NCBI RefSeq assembly: GCF_036014015.1
Contig: NZ_CP107905.1
Span: 5,022,001 to 5,086,000 of the forward strand
DNA length: 64,000 nucleotides
From: Streptomyces sp. NBC_00457
Lineage (GTDB): Bacteria; Actinomycetota; Actinomycetes; Streptomycetales; Streptomycetaceae
Direction of reading: 5' to 3'
In this document: in pieces, positions 8,109 through 18,700 of the stretch
Numbering within the stretch: the stretch's first letter is position 1
Layout: each line of letters opens with the position of its first letter
Position numbers and translations under genes: made by a program
The notes under the pieces: generated by a model
Seen by the model: only the letters and a program-made list of their open reading frames with translations
What the model was told of the DNA's origin: nothing
Database searches by the model: none

Positions 8109-9296
8109 TTGTCGCCGCTGAATCTGGCGGCCCGCCTGGGCCAGGACGAGTTCCTGGCCCAGGTGCTCCACCGCCGCTACCGCCACGTCCCCGCAGCCAT
8201 CCAGGCCCCGGACAAGCTGATCACTTGGGACGACGTCAACACCATCCTGGCCACCCACCGCCTGGAGCCACCTCGTTTCCGCCTGTCCGCGGACGGCGAG
8301 ATGCTGCCGGCCCACCGCTACACCGCGCCGGTCACCACCCGCCGGCACACCGTCTGGCAGCGCCTGCACCCCGCGGAGTTGCACGCACGGCTCGCCGAGG
8401 GCGCCTCCCTGGTCATCGATGCCGTCGACGAACTGCACCCACCCGTCGCCCGCGCGGCCATGGAGCTGGAACGGTGGCTGCGCACGGGGGTGCAGGCCAA
8501 CCTGTACGCCTCCTGGACCGCACGCGAGGGCTTCGGCGTGCACTGGGACGACCACGACGTCGTCGTCACCCAGATCGACGGCGCCAAACGCTGGAAGCTG
8601 TACGGCCCTACGCGTACCGCCCCTATGTACAAGGACACGGACGAGCCCGAACCTCCGCCGGAGAAGCCAGTCCTGGAACTCGTGCTTCGTCCTGGGGACA
8701 TGCTGTATCTGCCGCGCGGCTGGTGGCACTCGGTGGCCGCCTCCGAAGGCGAGTACTCGCTCCACCTCACCTTCGGCGTCCAGACCACCACCGGCGCCCA
8801 ACTCCTGTCCTGGCTCGCTGACGACCTGCGCCGCCACGACGTCCTCCGCGAAGACCTGCCCGTACACGCGACCGCCGCCGCGCAGGTGATCTATCTGGAG
8901 CGGCTGCGCAACGAGGTCACCTCCGCCCTGGAAGACCCAGAGCTCATCGGCCGGTATGCGGCAATGCGCGACGGAACCGACCTCACCCGCCTGCGGCCAA
9001 GTCTCCCCCACCTCACCAGCGTCCCCGCAGTCCCGAACCTCCGCGTCAGGCTCACGACCGCCCGGGCGCTTTTGGAGCCCAACGAGGACGGGGTGGTCTT
9101 CCGGGCCTGCGACAACGAGTGGGAGATGGCGAAGCAGACCATGCCGCTGCTCCAACGGCTGATGTCGGCCGCGCCTACCGCCGTCTCCCTCGACGAGCTG
9201 GCTGAGGCAGCCGGAATGTCCGTCGCGGATGTGGCGGCCGTCGTCTCCGAACTGATGGTCGGCCAAGCGATCACCGTGGAGAGGAAAGAGCGATGA
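8109..9296 (+). CDS. JmjC/cupin-like Fe(II) oxygenase
   Basis: The start is TTG at 8109 with GGGAGG 7-8 nt upstream; no ATG/GTG fits better. The 395-residue protein has a JmjC-type cupin core: FGVHWDDHDV gives His145 and Asp147, and YLPRGWWHSV gives His207, the expected 2-His-1-carboxylate iron triad. RWKLYGP lies between them. The C-terminal 100 residues form a winged-helix-like domain (LDELAEAAGMSVADVAAVVSEL), as in bacterial ROX-type peptide/ribosomal protein hydroxylases (YcfD class). Such enzymes hydroxylate Arg or His side chains with 2-oxoglutarate and O2. It overlaps the reductase start by 4 bp. The adjacent peptide is the obvious candidate substrate. Confidence 0.85.
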   Translation: MSPLNLAARLGQDEFLAQVLHRRYRHVPAAIQAPDKLITWDDVNTILATHRLEPPRFRLSADGEMLPAHRYTAPVTTRRHTVWQRLHPAELHARLAEGASLVIDAVDELHPPVARAAMELERWLRTGVQANLYASWTAREGFGVHWDDHDVVVTQIDGAKRWKLYGPTRTAPMYKDTDEPEPPPEKPVLELVLRPGDMLYLPRGWWHSVAASEGEYSLHLTFGVQTTTGAQLLSWLADDLRRHDVLREDLPVHATAAAQVIYLERLRNEVTSALEDPELIGRYAAMRDGTDLTRLRPSLPHLTSVPAVPNLRVRLTTARALLEPNEDGVVFRACDNEWEMAKQTMPLLQRLMSAAPTAVSLDELAEAAGMSVADVAAVVSELMVGQAITVERKER

Positions 9297-10201
9297 CGAA
9301 GACAGTCCTGGGCCTGGGCACCTACCGCATTCGGCCCTCCGCGCTGAGCGACGCCGTGGCCCGCGTAGCCACAGATCCTGCGACAGCGTGGATCGACACC
9401 GCGCCCACCTACCTCGACGGGCAGGCCCAGCCGCTGCTGGCGCCGGCCCTCGCTCGGCACCCGGTCCCGGTGTCCACGAAGGTCGGATTCCTCACCACTC
9501 AGACCGCTGAGGACGCCGTTGACGACGGGGCCATCACGTCCGGTGACGCGGAGCGCGGACATTGCCTAAGCCTCCCGTACGTCCACTGGCAGTGCGCCCG
9601 CAACCGAGCCGAACTCGGCCGCGACCGCCTCGACCTCGTCTTCGCGCACAACCCCGAACGCACCGACGGTGACCCGCGCGATGGCCTGCGCCACGCCTTC
9701 ACCGCCCTCGAAGCAGAAGCGGCAGCCGGCGCCCTGACCGCGTACGGCGTCGCCACCTGGGATGGTTTCGACACCGGTGCTCTGAGCGTCCCGGCCCTGC
9801 ACCAGCTGGCCACCGAGGTGGCCGGCACAGAGCAACACCACCTGCGAGCCGTCCAGCTACCCGTATCCCTCGTCACCGCCACCGCCTTCGCACAAGCCCT
9901 GGACGGGGAAGGCCCCGTTGCGCAGGCCGCCGAACTCGGATGGCAGGTGTACGCCTCGGCGCCCCTATTCGGCGGGGAACTGCCGAACCTGGCCACGCGC
10001 GAACTCGCCGCACTGCTGAACCCCGAACTCACCACCGCCCAGGCATGCCTCCTCGCAACAGCCTCCTGCCCGGGGGTGACACGAATTCTGCTCTCCGCCT
10101 CCACCCCGGCACACTGGGCCGAGGCACAAGAAGCCCTGCGGACACCTGCCATCCCAGCCCCCACGCTGCGAAAGGTGCTGGATGTACTCGCCCCCGACTG
10201 A
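9293..10201 (+). CDS. Aldo/keto reductase family protein
   Basis: The 302-residue TIM-barrel protein starts at an ATG overlapping the oxygenase stop (ATGA). The AKR catalytic tetrad is visible: Asp35 and Tyr40 in AWIDTAPTYLDG, Lys63 in STKVGF, and His119 in LVFAHNP. GLGTYRI at the N-terminus is the first barrel strand. Family members reduce carbonyls with NADPH, so it could act on an aldehyde or ketone made by the preceding oxygenase. The C-terminal coding end overlaps the next gene by 20 bp, indicating co-translation. Confidence 0.85.
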   Translation: MTKTVLGLGTYRIRPSALSDAVARVATDPATAWIDTAPTYLDGQAQPLLAPALARHPVPVSTKVGFLTTQTAEDAVDDGAITSGDAERGHCLSLPYVHWQCARNRAELGRDRLDLVFAHNPERTDGDPRDGLRHAFTALEAEAAAGALTAYGVATWDGFDTGALSVPALHQLATEVAGTEQHHLRAVQLPVSLVTATAFAQALDGEGPVAQAAELGWQVYASAPLFGGELPNLATRELAALLNPELTTAQACLLATASCPGVTRILLSASTPAHWAEAQEALRTPAIPAPTLRKVLDVLAPD

Positions 10202-11006
10202 CCCCTCGGACCAGCAGCGCATGCGCCGGGCCTTCGCGCGATCAGCGGAAACGCTGGGCGCTACGGTCACGGGCCCCGAAGTCTGGGGCTGGCACGGCCG
10301 AACCCTCAGCGCCCGCGCCCAGTACCCGGATGACAGAGCCTGCTGGCTCCGGCTGCTCTCGGCCCCGGAAGACAAGGCCACTGGAAAGATCTGGGAGGGC
10401 AACCGCGATGCCGCCGCGCTCTTCGACGGGCGCGTCTGCAAACCGCTGCTGTACGACAGCACGCAGTCGAGGAGCAACGGCTACGCGTACCGGGCTGAGG
10501 TGCACCAGTACGTTGCCGAACCTGTTGTCTCCACCGACCCAGTGCCGCGCACAGATCCGAACCCCCTGGCCAGGTGGTGGGAGTCGCTGCGCGCAGACCT
10601 GGAGTACGTCAGCAGCACCCCCACCGACCGCGTGGCCGTACGGCAGGAGTGGGTTGATCGCACCGTCCCCCGCTTCCTCCACATCCCCGGCCCTCGGATC
10701 ACGGACTGGACGACGGCCCACGGCGACCTGCACACCGCCAACCTCACCGCCGCCACGCCCTATCTCCTCGACTGGGAAGGCTTCGGCCTGGCACCAGTCG
10801 GCTACGACGCCGCCACGTTGTTGGCGTACTCGCTCCTTGTCCCCGCATTCGCCCACCGCATCCGTGACACCTTTCCCGTGCTCAAGACAGAGCCCGGACG
10901 CGTCGCACAGATCATCGTCATCACCGAGGTGCTGCAGTCGGCTTCGCGCGGGGACCATCCCGAGCTTGTCCCCGCATTGCGCGCCCTGGCGGCAGAACTC
11001 GGTTGA
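10182..11006 (+). CDS. Aminoglycoside-phosphotransferase-like kinase
   Basis: The 274-residue protein starts at ATG 10182 behind AAAGGTG, inside the reductase gene. The catalytic loop HGDLHTANL (Asp182, Asn187) and the metal-binding LDWEGF (Asp197) define the APH/choline-kinase fold. The N-lobe is short and poor in glycine, so its nucleotide-binding Lys is not obvious. In this context it may phosphorylate the modified peptide or a small precursor; a resistance role is also possible. It is the last gene of the cassette, followed by a hairpin at 11166-11192. Confidence 0.8.
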   Translation: MYSPPTDPSDQQRMRRAFARSAETLGATVTGPEVWGWHGRTLSARAQYPDDRACWLRLLSAPEDKATGKIWEGNRDAAALFDGRVCKPLLYDSTQSRSNGYAYRAEVHQYVAEPVVSTDPVPRTDPNPLARWWESLRADLEYVSSTPTDRVAVRQEWVDRTVPRFLHIPGPRITDWTTAHGDLHTANLTAATPYLLDWEGFGLAPVGYDAATLLAYSLLVPAFAHRIRDTFPVLKTEPGRVAQIIVITEVLQSASRGDHPELVPALRALAAELG

Positions 11007-11317
11007 CCAAGCAGCACTCAAGAGCATTCCCGCTCCGTCAGGAAGCAGAGGGGCGCTCAGGGACCGTGGCGTTGTGCCGTTCCGCGGGGTCAGGCGCGGC
11101 AGTTCGCCGCACTCCACAATTGCTTCGGTGTGTAGCGGACGGGCGTGAGCGCAGAAAGCGGCCCCCAGCGCCCGGAGTCAACCCGGGCGCTGGCGACCGC
11201 TCCGAGGGTGCAGTACCTACTGCGCAGTCGGGTAGTGCGAGCCGCTCTATCAACCCAAACCCCCACCACCGCCGCGCTTACGCCAGAGGCGGATATCTGC
11301 CCTCGTCCGCCCTTTCG
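11007..11317. other. Convergent intergenic region with terminator hairpin
   Basis: About 310 bp between the kinase gene and the Imm1-like gene, which face each other. No open frame here looks coding on either strand. The only structure seen is the perfect hairpin at 11166-11192. Confidence 0.6.
11166..11192. terminator. Perfect 10-bp stem hairpin between convergent genes
   Basis: CAGCGCCCGG (11166-11175) pairs with 11183-11192 around a 7-nt loop. It lies between the 3' ends of two converging genes and probably stops transcription from both. There is no U-run, which is common for Streptomyces terminators. Confidence 0.65.
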
Positions 11318-11719
11318 CTACAACTCGCACCACTCCCCAAGCTCCTCAAACACCCCTGTCCGAACAAAATTCTGCACAATATCCCACGCGCGATCGACAC
11401 TCAGGACGAATTCACCCGTGAAAACTGATAGTTCATCCATGATTGGGACGTCCGCTGTCGCATCCGGTGGGACGGTGCCATCCCCGGCGAGAAGAGACAC
11501 AGTTTCTTCAGAGGTGAAGAGATGAATGATGGCGTGATCATCTCGGAAACTCAGAGTCAATTGAGGAAATTCGCTGTCCGTCAACCGGAATTCCAGATGA
11601 CCCTGTCCCCGGGAGCGCAGTTCGTTGAAGTCGCCCGTCAGATCGCGCAGTTCCGAGCCTCTCTCGCCTGGTTGGCACCGCCCAGACTCCAGTGACTTGG
11701 ACGACCACACCACACGCAC
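11318..11719 (-). CDS. Imm1-like immunity protein
   Basis: The GTG start at 11719 has GGAGG 7 nt upstream. The 133-residue acidic protein has beta-rich N-terminal strands (LEFRLTD, LTLSFRDDHAIIHLF) and a C-terminal helix with DRAWDIVQNFVRTG followed by ELGEWCEL. This matches the Imm1 pattern, in which a helix ending in an F..tG segment precedes a conserved Trp. Imm1 proteins neutralise toxins delivered by polymorphic Rhs or WXG proteins. It lies downstream of the giant Rhs gene on the same strand, but two other small genes are closer, so it may be a banked immunity gene for another toxin. Confidence 0.55.
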   Translation of the reverse strand: MRVVWSSKSLESGRCQPGERGSELRDLTGDFNELRSRGQGHLEFRLTDSEFPQLTLSFRDDHAIIHLFTSEETVSLLAGDGTVPPDATADVPIMDELSVFTGEFVLSVDRAWDIVQNFVRTGVFEELGEWCEL

Positions 11720-11979
11720 CTTTAACCTCCGAAATTTCCGTGGTTCGGTCTGGACGGGCGGTCCACAGGATTCAGGCGCGACAGATCGGCTGCCAAATCA
11801 CCTGGAATTCGATCCCATTTCCTGCTGGCCCGCCACTCGACGGGCCAGCAGAAAAGATGGCTACTAAGATCCCTTCCAGAAGGCCCGCTCCTCCAATTCG
11901 CCGAAGCGGGCTCGCCCTGAGGAGAGATCGACCAAAATTGGCCAGCAGTCCAGCAATTGATGCTCGACTTTTCTACTGG

Positions 11980-12180
11980 TCAAGAATTGAGATGAATTGT
12001 ACGGAGCAATGAGAACCCCTCCTTCACCCGCACCCTATTCCAGTCAATCGCCAGTTCAGGTTCGCCGGCCTTTCGGCTTGCCTGGAGAAATCCCTCTGCA
12101 ACCAAGCGGCCCTCTACTTCCGAAAGCATCGATTTGCCATAATCCACGAATAGGCCATCCCATGTGGGTGCGTGGCCCAC
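11980..12180 (-). CDS. Small protein in toxin-immunity region
   Basis: A 66-residue frame opens with GTG at 12180 immediately after an in-frame stop. It has a helical middle (KSMLSEVEGRLVAEGFLQASR) and a C-terminal part with DWNRVRVKEGFSLL. No family recognised. It follows the putative immunity gene by 37 bp on the same strand. It could be a short orphan immunity gene, or the C-terminal remnant of a longer one. The interval 11720-11979 after it is lower in GC and shows no gene. Confidence 0.4.
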   Translation of the reverse strand: MGHAPTWDGLFVDYGKSMLSEVEGRLVAEGFLQASRKAGEPELAIDWNRVRVKEGFSLLRTIHLNS

Positions 12181-12217
12181 TCAGCGAAGCCCTGCCAGCC
12201 CCAGGCGCCGGGAAAGG

Positions 12218-12628
12218 TCACAGCACCCCGATTTCCTTCAAATGGCAGAGGTGCCGGTCAACGGACACCACCTCTTCCCGGGAAAGGACGGGAGGGACCC
12301 ACTGCCGAGAATTACCGTGAGAAATGAACTCTTCCGGCAGCTCGATCCCGTAGTGCTCCACATAGTCAGCCGCATCGAGCCTCCAGAAGAACCGGCCGTC
12401 ACTCATGATGGCGGTGCCGCCGGACCGGGAGAACTTCTTACCCAGGATATCCTCCGAGAATCCCATCAGAGCAATGATGGGCGTGCCGGAGCGAAGGTAT
12501 TCGGCGATCCTTCCCCGTTCCCCCTCGGGAATCACACCCGCCAGCCGCCGGAGCTCATCGGCATTTCCCGAAAAGGCGGACTGGCTTGCGATCCTGCCGA
12601 ATATCCCCAGGGGTGTGATGTTCGTCAT
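12218..12628 (-). CDS. Putative cognate immunity protein of the Rhs toxin
   Basis: The 136-residue protein is encoded 108 bp after the Rhs stop on the same strand. It starts with ATG at 12628. Features are a glycine-rich turn FSRSGGTAIMSDGRFFWRLDAADYVEHYG and a Trp-Pro-Pro near the C-terminus. The closing SREEVVSVDRHLCHL helix is typical of small immunity folds. No named Imm family is recognised. Immediate position after the toxin's variable C-terminus makes it the most likely neutralising partner. Lower GC and more A/T-ending codons than neighbours fit recent transfer of the toxin tip plus immunity module. Confidence 0.6.
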   Translation of the reverse strand: MTNITPLGIFGRIASQSAFSGNADELRRLAGVIPEGERGRIAEYLRSGTPIIALMGFSEDILGKKFSRSGGTAIMSDGRFFWRLDAADYVEHYGIELPEEFISHGNSRQWVPPVLSREEVVSVDRHLCHLKEIGVL

Positions 12629-12655
12629 GCGAGATTTCCCGACAGTAGGCGTGAC

Positions 12656-12697
12656 CCCTTCGGCGGGGAGACAGTGGCCCGTCTCACCGCCGAAGGG
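12656..12697. terminator. Hairpin between Rhs toxin and immunity gene
   Basis: Arms 12656-12672 and 12681-12697 pair at 16 of 17 positions with an 8-nt loop. It lies in the 108-bp gap after the Rhs stop. It may reduce readthrough from the giant toxin gene so that the immunity gene is driven by its own promoter, or stabilise the toxin mRNA. Confidence 0.6.
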
Positions 12698-12736
12698 TGG
12701 AGCGACATCACAATATTGCTCATCACATCCTACTGC

Positions 12737-15700
12737 CTACCGCATACCCCAGGGGACCGGATTGCCCTGGGAACCGTCCGGCCACTCCCTCACAGTGCCT
12801 GCGAGGGGGTCGAGGTCCACCTGGTGCTTGCTCGCGCCTGTGACTTTTACTCCCATGGCTTCCGCGAGCTCTCGGGCGGAACCGCAGCCAGCATGGCAGG
12901 AGACGATCTGAATTGGGCCGCCGTTGTAATGCGGATTCTCTCTGACGAGCTGGGCTATCTGTTGGGGGTGGGTAATCAGGCCGTCCACCCGGAAATTGCC
13001 CGCCTCGTCTCCGTGGACAATCACGTCGTGCCCCTTGGCGCCGGTCGACCTCAGGAAATTCTGGATCGTGTTGGCGTCGTCACCGATGGCCGTGGCAGTC
13101 TCGCTGTACCGGACCTTGCTGCCGGCCCAGGTGAAGGAGACTCCGGTACCCACCGCCAGGCTTCCGCCGGAGGCGCCGCCGGTGGCCATTTCCGCGATCG
13201 TGGCGGCACACACGGGCGCTGTGGCCAGGCATCCCGGGGCTAGGGCGGCGACCACAGGAGCAACGGCTACTCCTAGTCCTACGACCGTGACAGCACCGAG
13301 AAGGATCTTCTGAAAGGTGGAGAGCTTGCCCCGGTCGATGTCGTCGCTCACGGTCGGGTCGTAATTCGGGTTGGTGCCCATCGCCCAGCCGTGGAAGACC
13401 CCTTCCTTCTTCTCGGGCTTCGGGTCAGGCCCCTTCTTAAAGACAATCTCCGCCGACTTGTGGCCCCCGTCTGTGCGGACAGTGACGGTCATGGTGCCGC
13501 TTCCGGTACCGCCGCCTGCCTTCTGGTACGTGAACGTCTGGGAGTAGGTCTTCGTATACGACCAATTCCAGCCGCTGCTGCTCTTGGTCCAGGTTTCGGT
13601 GCCGCCGTTGCAGGAGCTTGAGGCACCGCCGCACATTCCGTCAGGACGGAGGCCTGTGGGGTCGGCGAGCGTGACGGGGGTGTTGTTGGCGTAGGCGTAG
13701 CCGTTGAGGGACTCGTGGTCGTCGGGGGCGAGGACCGGATCGACGGAGAGGAATCGTCCCGTGGCTGGGTCGTACTCGCGGGCGCCGATGTGGGTGAGTC
13801 CGGTGTCGGCGTCGGCGGGTTTGCCGAGGTAGCCCTTGTCGTCGGGCCAGGCCGGCGGTGTCGTGCCGCGTGCCTCACCGAAGGGCTTGGTGTAGCGGCG
13901 GGTGACGGCCTGGGATGTGGCGTCCACCGTCATCGAGGCGGTGCCGTGGTGGTCGTCGACCATCCAGGACAGGCCGGTCTCGGTGCGGACGGCGGTGGCG
14001 TCGCCTGCCGGGTAGTAGCGCTGGGCGGTGAACTTCTTGGCGGCAGTGTCGTAGTGGAGTTCCTGACCGGCCAGGTAGAGGACGGTCTTGACGGGGCCGC
14101 GGCGGATCAGGAGTTCACCGTTGGCGTCGTAGAGGTAGTCGGTGGTCTTGGTGCCTTCGGTGAGGCGGGTGAGTTCTCCTTCGATGTCCCAGGTGAGGCT
14201 CTGCGCGGTGCCGGTGGAGCTGTAGCGCTTGGTGGTGTTGCCCTGCTCGTCGTGGGTGTACGACTTGGCGGTGCCGCCGTTGACCGTGACCGAGGTCATG
14301 GTGTGGGGCTGGCCGGTGCCGTTGGCGTTGACGGCGGGGTAGCCGTAGGCGGTCGTGGTGTCAGTGGCCTTGTGCTCGATCTGGGTGTCGCGCAGGCCGC
14401 CGGGCTTGTAGGTCCAGCTGGTCCAATACGGGGCCGGGCCGCCGAGGGCGGTCGCCGAGCGGGCGGTGGCGCAGTCGTTGGAGGACGGGGTCCAGGCTTC
14501 GGTCAGGCGGCGGTAGCCGTCGTAGGCGAAGCACTGGGTGTCCTTGCCGTTGGCCTTGTCGGTGATCGACTTGACGTTGCCAGTGGCGTCGTAGAAGTAG
14601 TCGACGTCGCTGGTGTTGCCGGTGTTGGTCTGGTCGACGGTGTGGGTGTTGGACAGGCGGCGAGTGCCGTCCTCGTAGCGGTTGAGGATCTGGAGCTGCT
14701 TGGCGCCCGTGGAGGTGCCGAGGCGGGTCTCCTCGATCTCGCCGTACGGGGAGTAGCCGATGTTCTGGATGTAGTCCGTCATGCCGTCGGTGCCGGTGAG
14801 CAGGCCGAGGCCGTTGTAGCTGTTGGTCACGGCCTCGGCGGGCAGACCGGCCACCGCTGGCATCGAGGTGGACTGGACGGTGCCGTCGATGTTGTAGGTG
14901 GTGGAGGTGGTGAACGTCTGCGGCGCACCGCCGTCGGCAACCAGGGCGTCGGTGGCGGCGATGACGGTCTTGGTGCCCTTGGGGCGACCGAGCGCGTCGT
15001 AGCCGGTGACGACCTGGGAGTAGATCTTGCCGGTGGTGCCGCCCACATATCGGATCGAGGCGGTCGGCTGTCCCTTGGCCAGGGAGTCGTAGGTGAACTT
15101 GGTCAGCTGGTGGGCGTTGTCCTTCACCCCGTCCCAGGTGCCGGTCTTGCGGCCGAGTTCGTCGTAGTCGGTGATCAGGTTGCGGGAGACGCCGTCGAGG
15201 GTCGTGGTGACCGTCAGCGGCTGGTCGACGTCGTTGTAGGTGGTGTCGGTTTTGCCCTTGTCGGGATCGGTGGAGGTGATCTTGCGGCCGCGCAGGTCGT
15301 AGCCGTACGTCCACACCGCCCCGTCCGGACCGGTCATCTTCTTGAGCTGACCGCCCGGCGTGTACTCGTACTGGGTGCGGGTGAAGTCGGTGCCGGTCGG
15401 GACGGGGCCGCTGTACTCGCGGCGCTCGGTGACTCGGCCGCGGGCGTCGACGATCGTCAGTGTGCCGGTGCCGCCCGCGGCGGCGGTGACGGCGGTGCGG
15501 TCGCTCTGCTCGTCGGTCTTGGTGCGCCATTTCTCCTGGTCGTAGACCCGGAAGATCGATTCGGTGGCGCGGCCGGCGGCGTCGAAAACCGTCTCGGTGG
15601 AGGCGGGGACGGAGCCGGGGTAGGTGTTGGCCAGGGTGCCTGAGGGGGCGAGGTTGTCGTGGACCTGAGTGTTGGAGATGTACGCCAGGCCGCGGTCGTC

Positions 15701-18700
15701 GTAGAGGGTTTCGGAGATCACCCGGCCGCCGTTCGGCGCGGGGACCTGCTTCTGGCGGGACCGCAGCAGGCCGTCGAAGATCTCGTAGGAGCTGTTGTAG
15801 GTCTGCCCGTCCGCCTTGAGGGCGTCGGTGCGGACCCAGGTCTCCTTGTCGTTGTTGATGCTGTAGGCGTAGACGATGCTGGCGGCGTCGCCGAGCGTGC
15901 GCGAGCGGTCCGGCTTCCAGACCGACCGCAGGCGGCCCAGCGCGTCGAAGGACCACTCGGTGATGTTGCCGTTGGCGTCGGCGGTCTTGGTGGCCGTGCC
16001 CCAGGCCGGGTCCACGTCGGTGGTGGAGGTGTAGAGCTTGGGGTCGGTGGTGGTCTTGGACGTCAGCGGGCCGTAGCCGGTGTCGTCGGGGACATAGGTG
16101 GTCTTGATCGTGCGGTTGAGGGCATTGGTCGCCGTGAGCGGGCGGCCCAACTTGTCGTAGGTGGAGCTGGAGACCTGCTGGTAGACGGGGGCCTTGTCCA
16201 CCACGTCGTAGCTGGCGACCCGGTAGGAGGCGGTCATCTCGCCCTTGGTGGGCGCCACCCCGACCGCTTGGCCGTCGTAGGCGGTGGTGATGTCGGAGAC
16301 GACGTCGTCCGGGACCGCCGGGATGGTCGCGCAGGGTACCGAGTAGGTCTCGGTACGCGAGACCGCGTTCACCAGCCAGGCTGATGTGTTGCGGGCGTAG
16401 CTGGTCCGCACGCACGACTCATCGCCGGTCTTGGCGGCGTCGCCGCTGTCCTCGACGGTGATCGGCATACCGTACTTGGTGTCGTACGTCGTCTTCTGCT
16501 TGACCGTGCGAGTACCGGTGGACGTCTTTTGGCGGGTGACGGTCTCACCGGCCTGGACGATCCAGGAGTCGGTGGTGCCCCAGCTGTAGGTGTGACTGCC
16601 GGTCTTGTGAGACCAGGGGGTGTTGATGGTGCCGCTGATTTCCTCGGTGCCGTTGTAGGCGATGGTCTCGCGGACGAAGCCGGCGTACTGGCGGGAGTCG
16701 TCGATGGCGGTGCCGGTGGAGTCGGTGACCTTCTCGACGCGGGCGGTGCCGTCGAGTTCCTTCTCACCGTTGAGACCACGCATGTAGAGGGTGGACTTCT
16801 TGGAGCGCGGGCCCTCGGAGTTACCGGAGGTCTCCACGACCTTGGCGTAGCCGCGCCACTGCGACCAGGTGCGGTTGGACGGCTTGGTCAGACCCTCGTC
16901 GTCGGCGTAACCCCAACCGGCGTTCTCGTAGGCGTAGTACTTCTCGTTGGTGTCGCCGTGGCCGTAGGGGTCGTCCTGGAAGGTCGAGGTGACCACGTAC
17001 TTGTGGAACCAGTCGGTGACCGGGGTCGCCCCGGACTGGGACCACTTCACCGGGTAGCAGCGGCGGGTGTTCTTGTCGATGTTCGCCGGCATGCTGGTGC
17101 CCCAGATGCAGTCCGGGTCGGAGTAGTTGACCGTGATGGTCGAGCCGGTCTCGGACTTGATGGTGCGCACGCGCCACTTGATGTAGCGCAGGGTGTCCGG
17201 GCCGCTGCCCTCGACGTGGTTGGACCTCTGGATGCCGCCGAAGACGATCGGCGGCATGGCGGCCGTGGTGCTGTTAGCCTTGCCGGTGTTCTGGATGGAC
17301 TTCAGCCACAGGCTCGGCGAGGAGGCGTCACCGGTGTCGGGGAAGCTCTGCTCCAGGTGCCAGGTGTCCACGTCCCGCCGGGTGGTGCCAGTGCCGGTCC
17401 ATACCGAGGTGGTGATGTCGGTGAGGCGCTTGCGGGTGAAGAAGGCCGGGCCGATCTGGGTGGTGCACTTGGTGTTGGCCGCGCAGATCATGTCGAAGGG
17501 CACGTCGGGCCAGTTGGCCTTGGTGTCCGCCGTCAGGCTGGAGCAGCCGCCCGAGACGACGCAGCGCTCGGCATAGGTGAAGCGGACCTGCTGAGCGGCG
17601 GGCTTGGTGTAGATCAGGTCGCTGCGCAGGCCGTAGTCAATGCGGTTGAGGTAGCCGCCCCGGGCGTAAGCGGTGCCATTGACCGTGGTGTCAGCGTTCT
17701 TGGAGTAGTAGTTGATCTCCTTGCTGTACCAGTAGGCGGACGCGTTGCCGTGCGTGTCCACGACGTAGTCCAGGTTCCAACGCCATGCCTGGTTGCAGGA
17801 GGAGTCGGCGAAGCCAGTGGACTTGTAACAGGGTTCACCGGAGTCGTCGCCGTAGACCGCGACATTCCAGGTGGAGTTGGTGGCCGGGTCGTCGTCGGCG
17901 GTGTCGGTGGTCCCCTTGTCGCTCCAGCCGGGCAGGCGGTGCTTGCCGAAGAAGTACTGGTTGCCGGACGCGTCCGTGACCTTCCAGTACTCGGTGTTGT
18001 CGTCGCCGTTGCCGGTGGCGCCGGTCAGGTGCTCGACGCGGGTGCCGTCCTCGTTCTTCAGCTTCCACGTCCCGCCGGACGCCTGAGACAGGGCGGCGCT
18101 GTCGCAGGCAGTCTTGTCGGCACAGGCGTTGACCAGCTCGACGGCCTTGCCGTTGAGGACCAGGGTGGCGTTGGCGTACTTCCAGCACAGGTCGCCTTTG
18201 CCGGACTGGCCGTCGTCCTTGCAGGAGCCGTACTTGCGCTCGATGTAGGACTCGGTGATCGAGAATCCTTCGCCGATCACGGAGGTCTGGTTGTTCTCAC
18301 CAGCCGTGCGGCCGTCCACCGAGCCGGAGTTGTAGGAGATGGACAGGCTCGGGGACGGGCCGGCCGTCGCCGGGGGAACCCGCAGCGGGTAGTTCCAGTT
18401 GAAGTCACCCGTGCTGCCGCCGGCCTCCCAGGTCGCGGTCGGCGACAGCGAGGTGGCGCTGTAGTCGCTTCCGCCTCCCGAGCTGTCGGCTGCCGCTGCC
18501 AGCAGCATCGGGGTGCCGGCCTTCACGGTGCGGGCGGAGACGGTGCCCGTCAGGGTCTGGGACTCCGTGTCGTTGTCCGCGCTCGTCACCGGGGTCTGGG
18601 TGCGGCAGGACTTCTTCGCCGGGGTGGTCAGGGCACACGCCGGGAGCTTCACCAGGCGCAGACGGGGGCCGAAGTTGCCACCGTAGACATCGTTGAAGGA

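Noticed and set aside
13715..15643. 642-codon open frame on the plus strand inside the Rhs gene
   Set aside because: It is antisense to repetitive high-GC Rhs coding sequence; composition is Val/Gly/Asp-monotonous with no domain, and the opposite frame has clear YD repeats.
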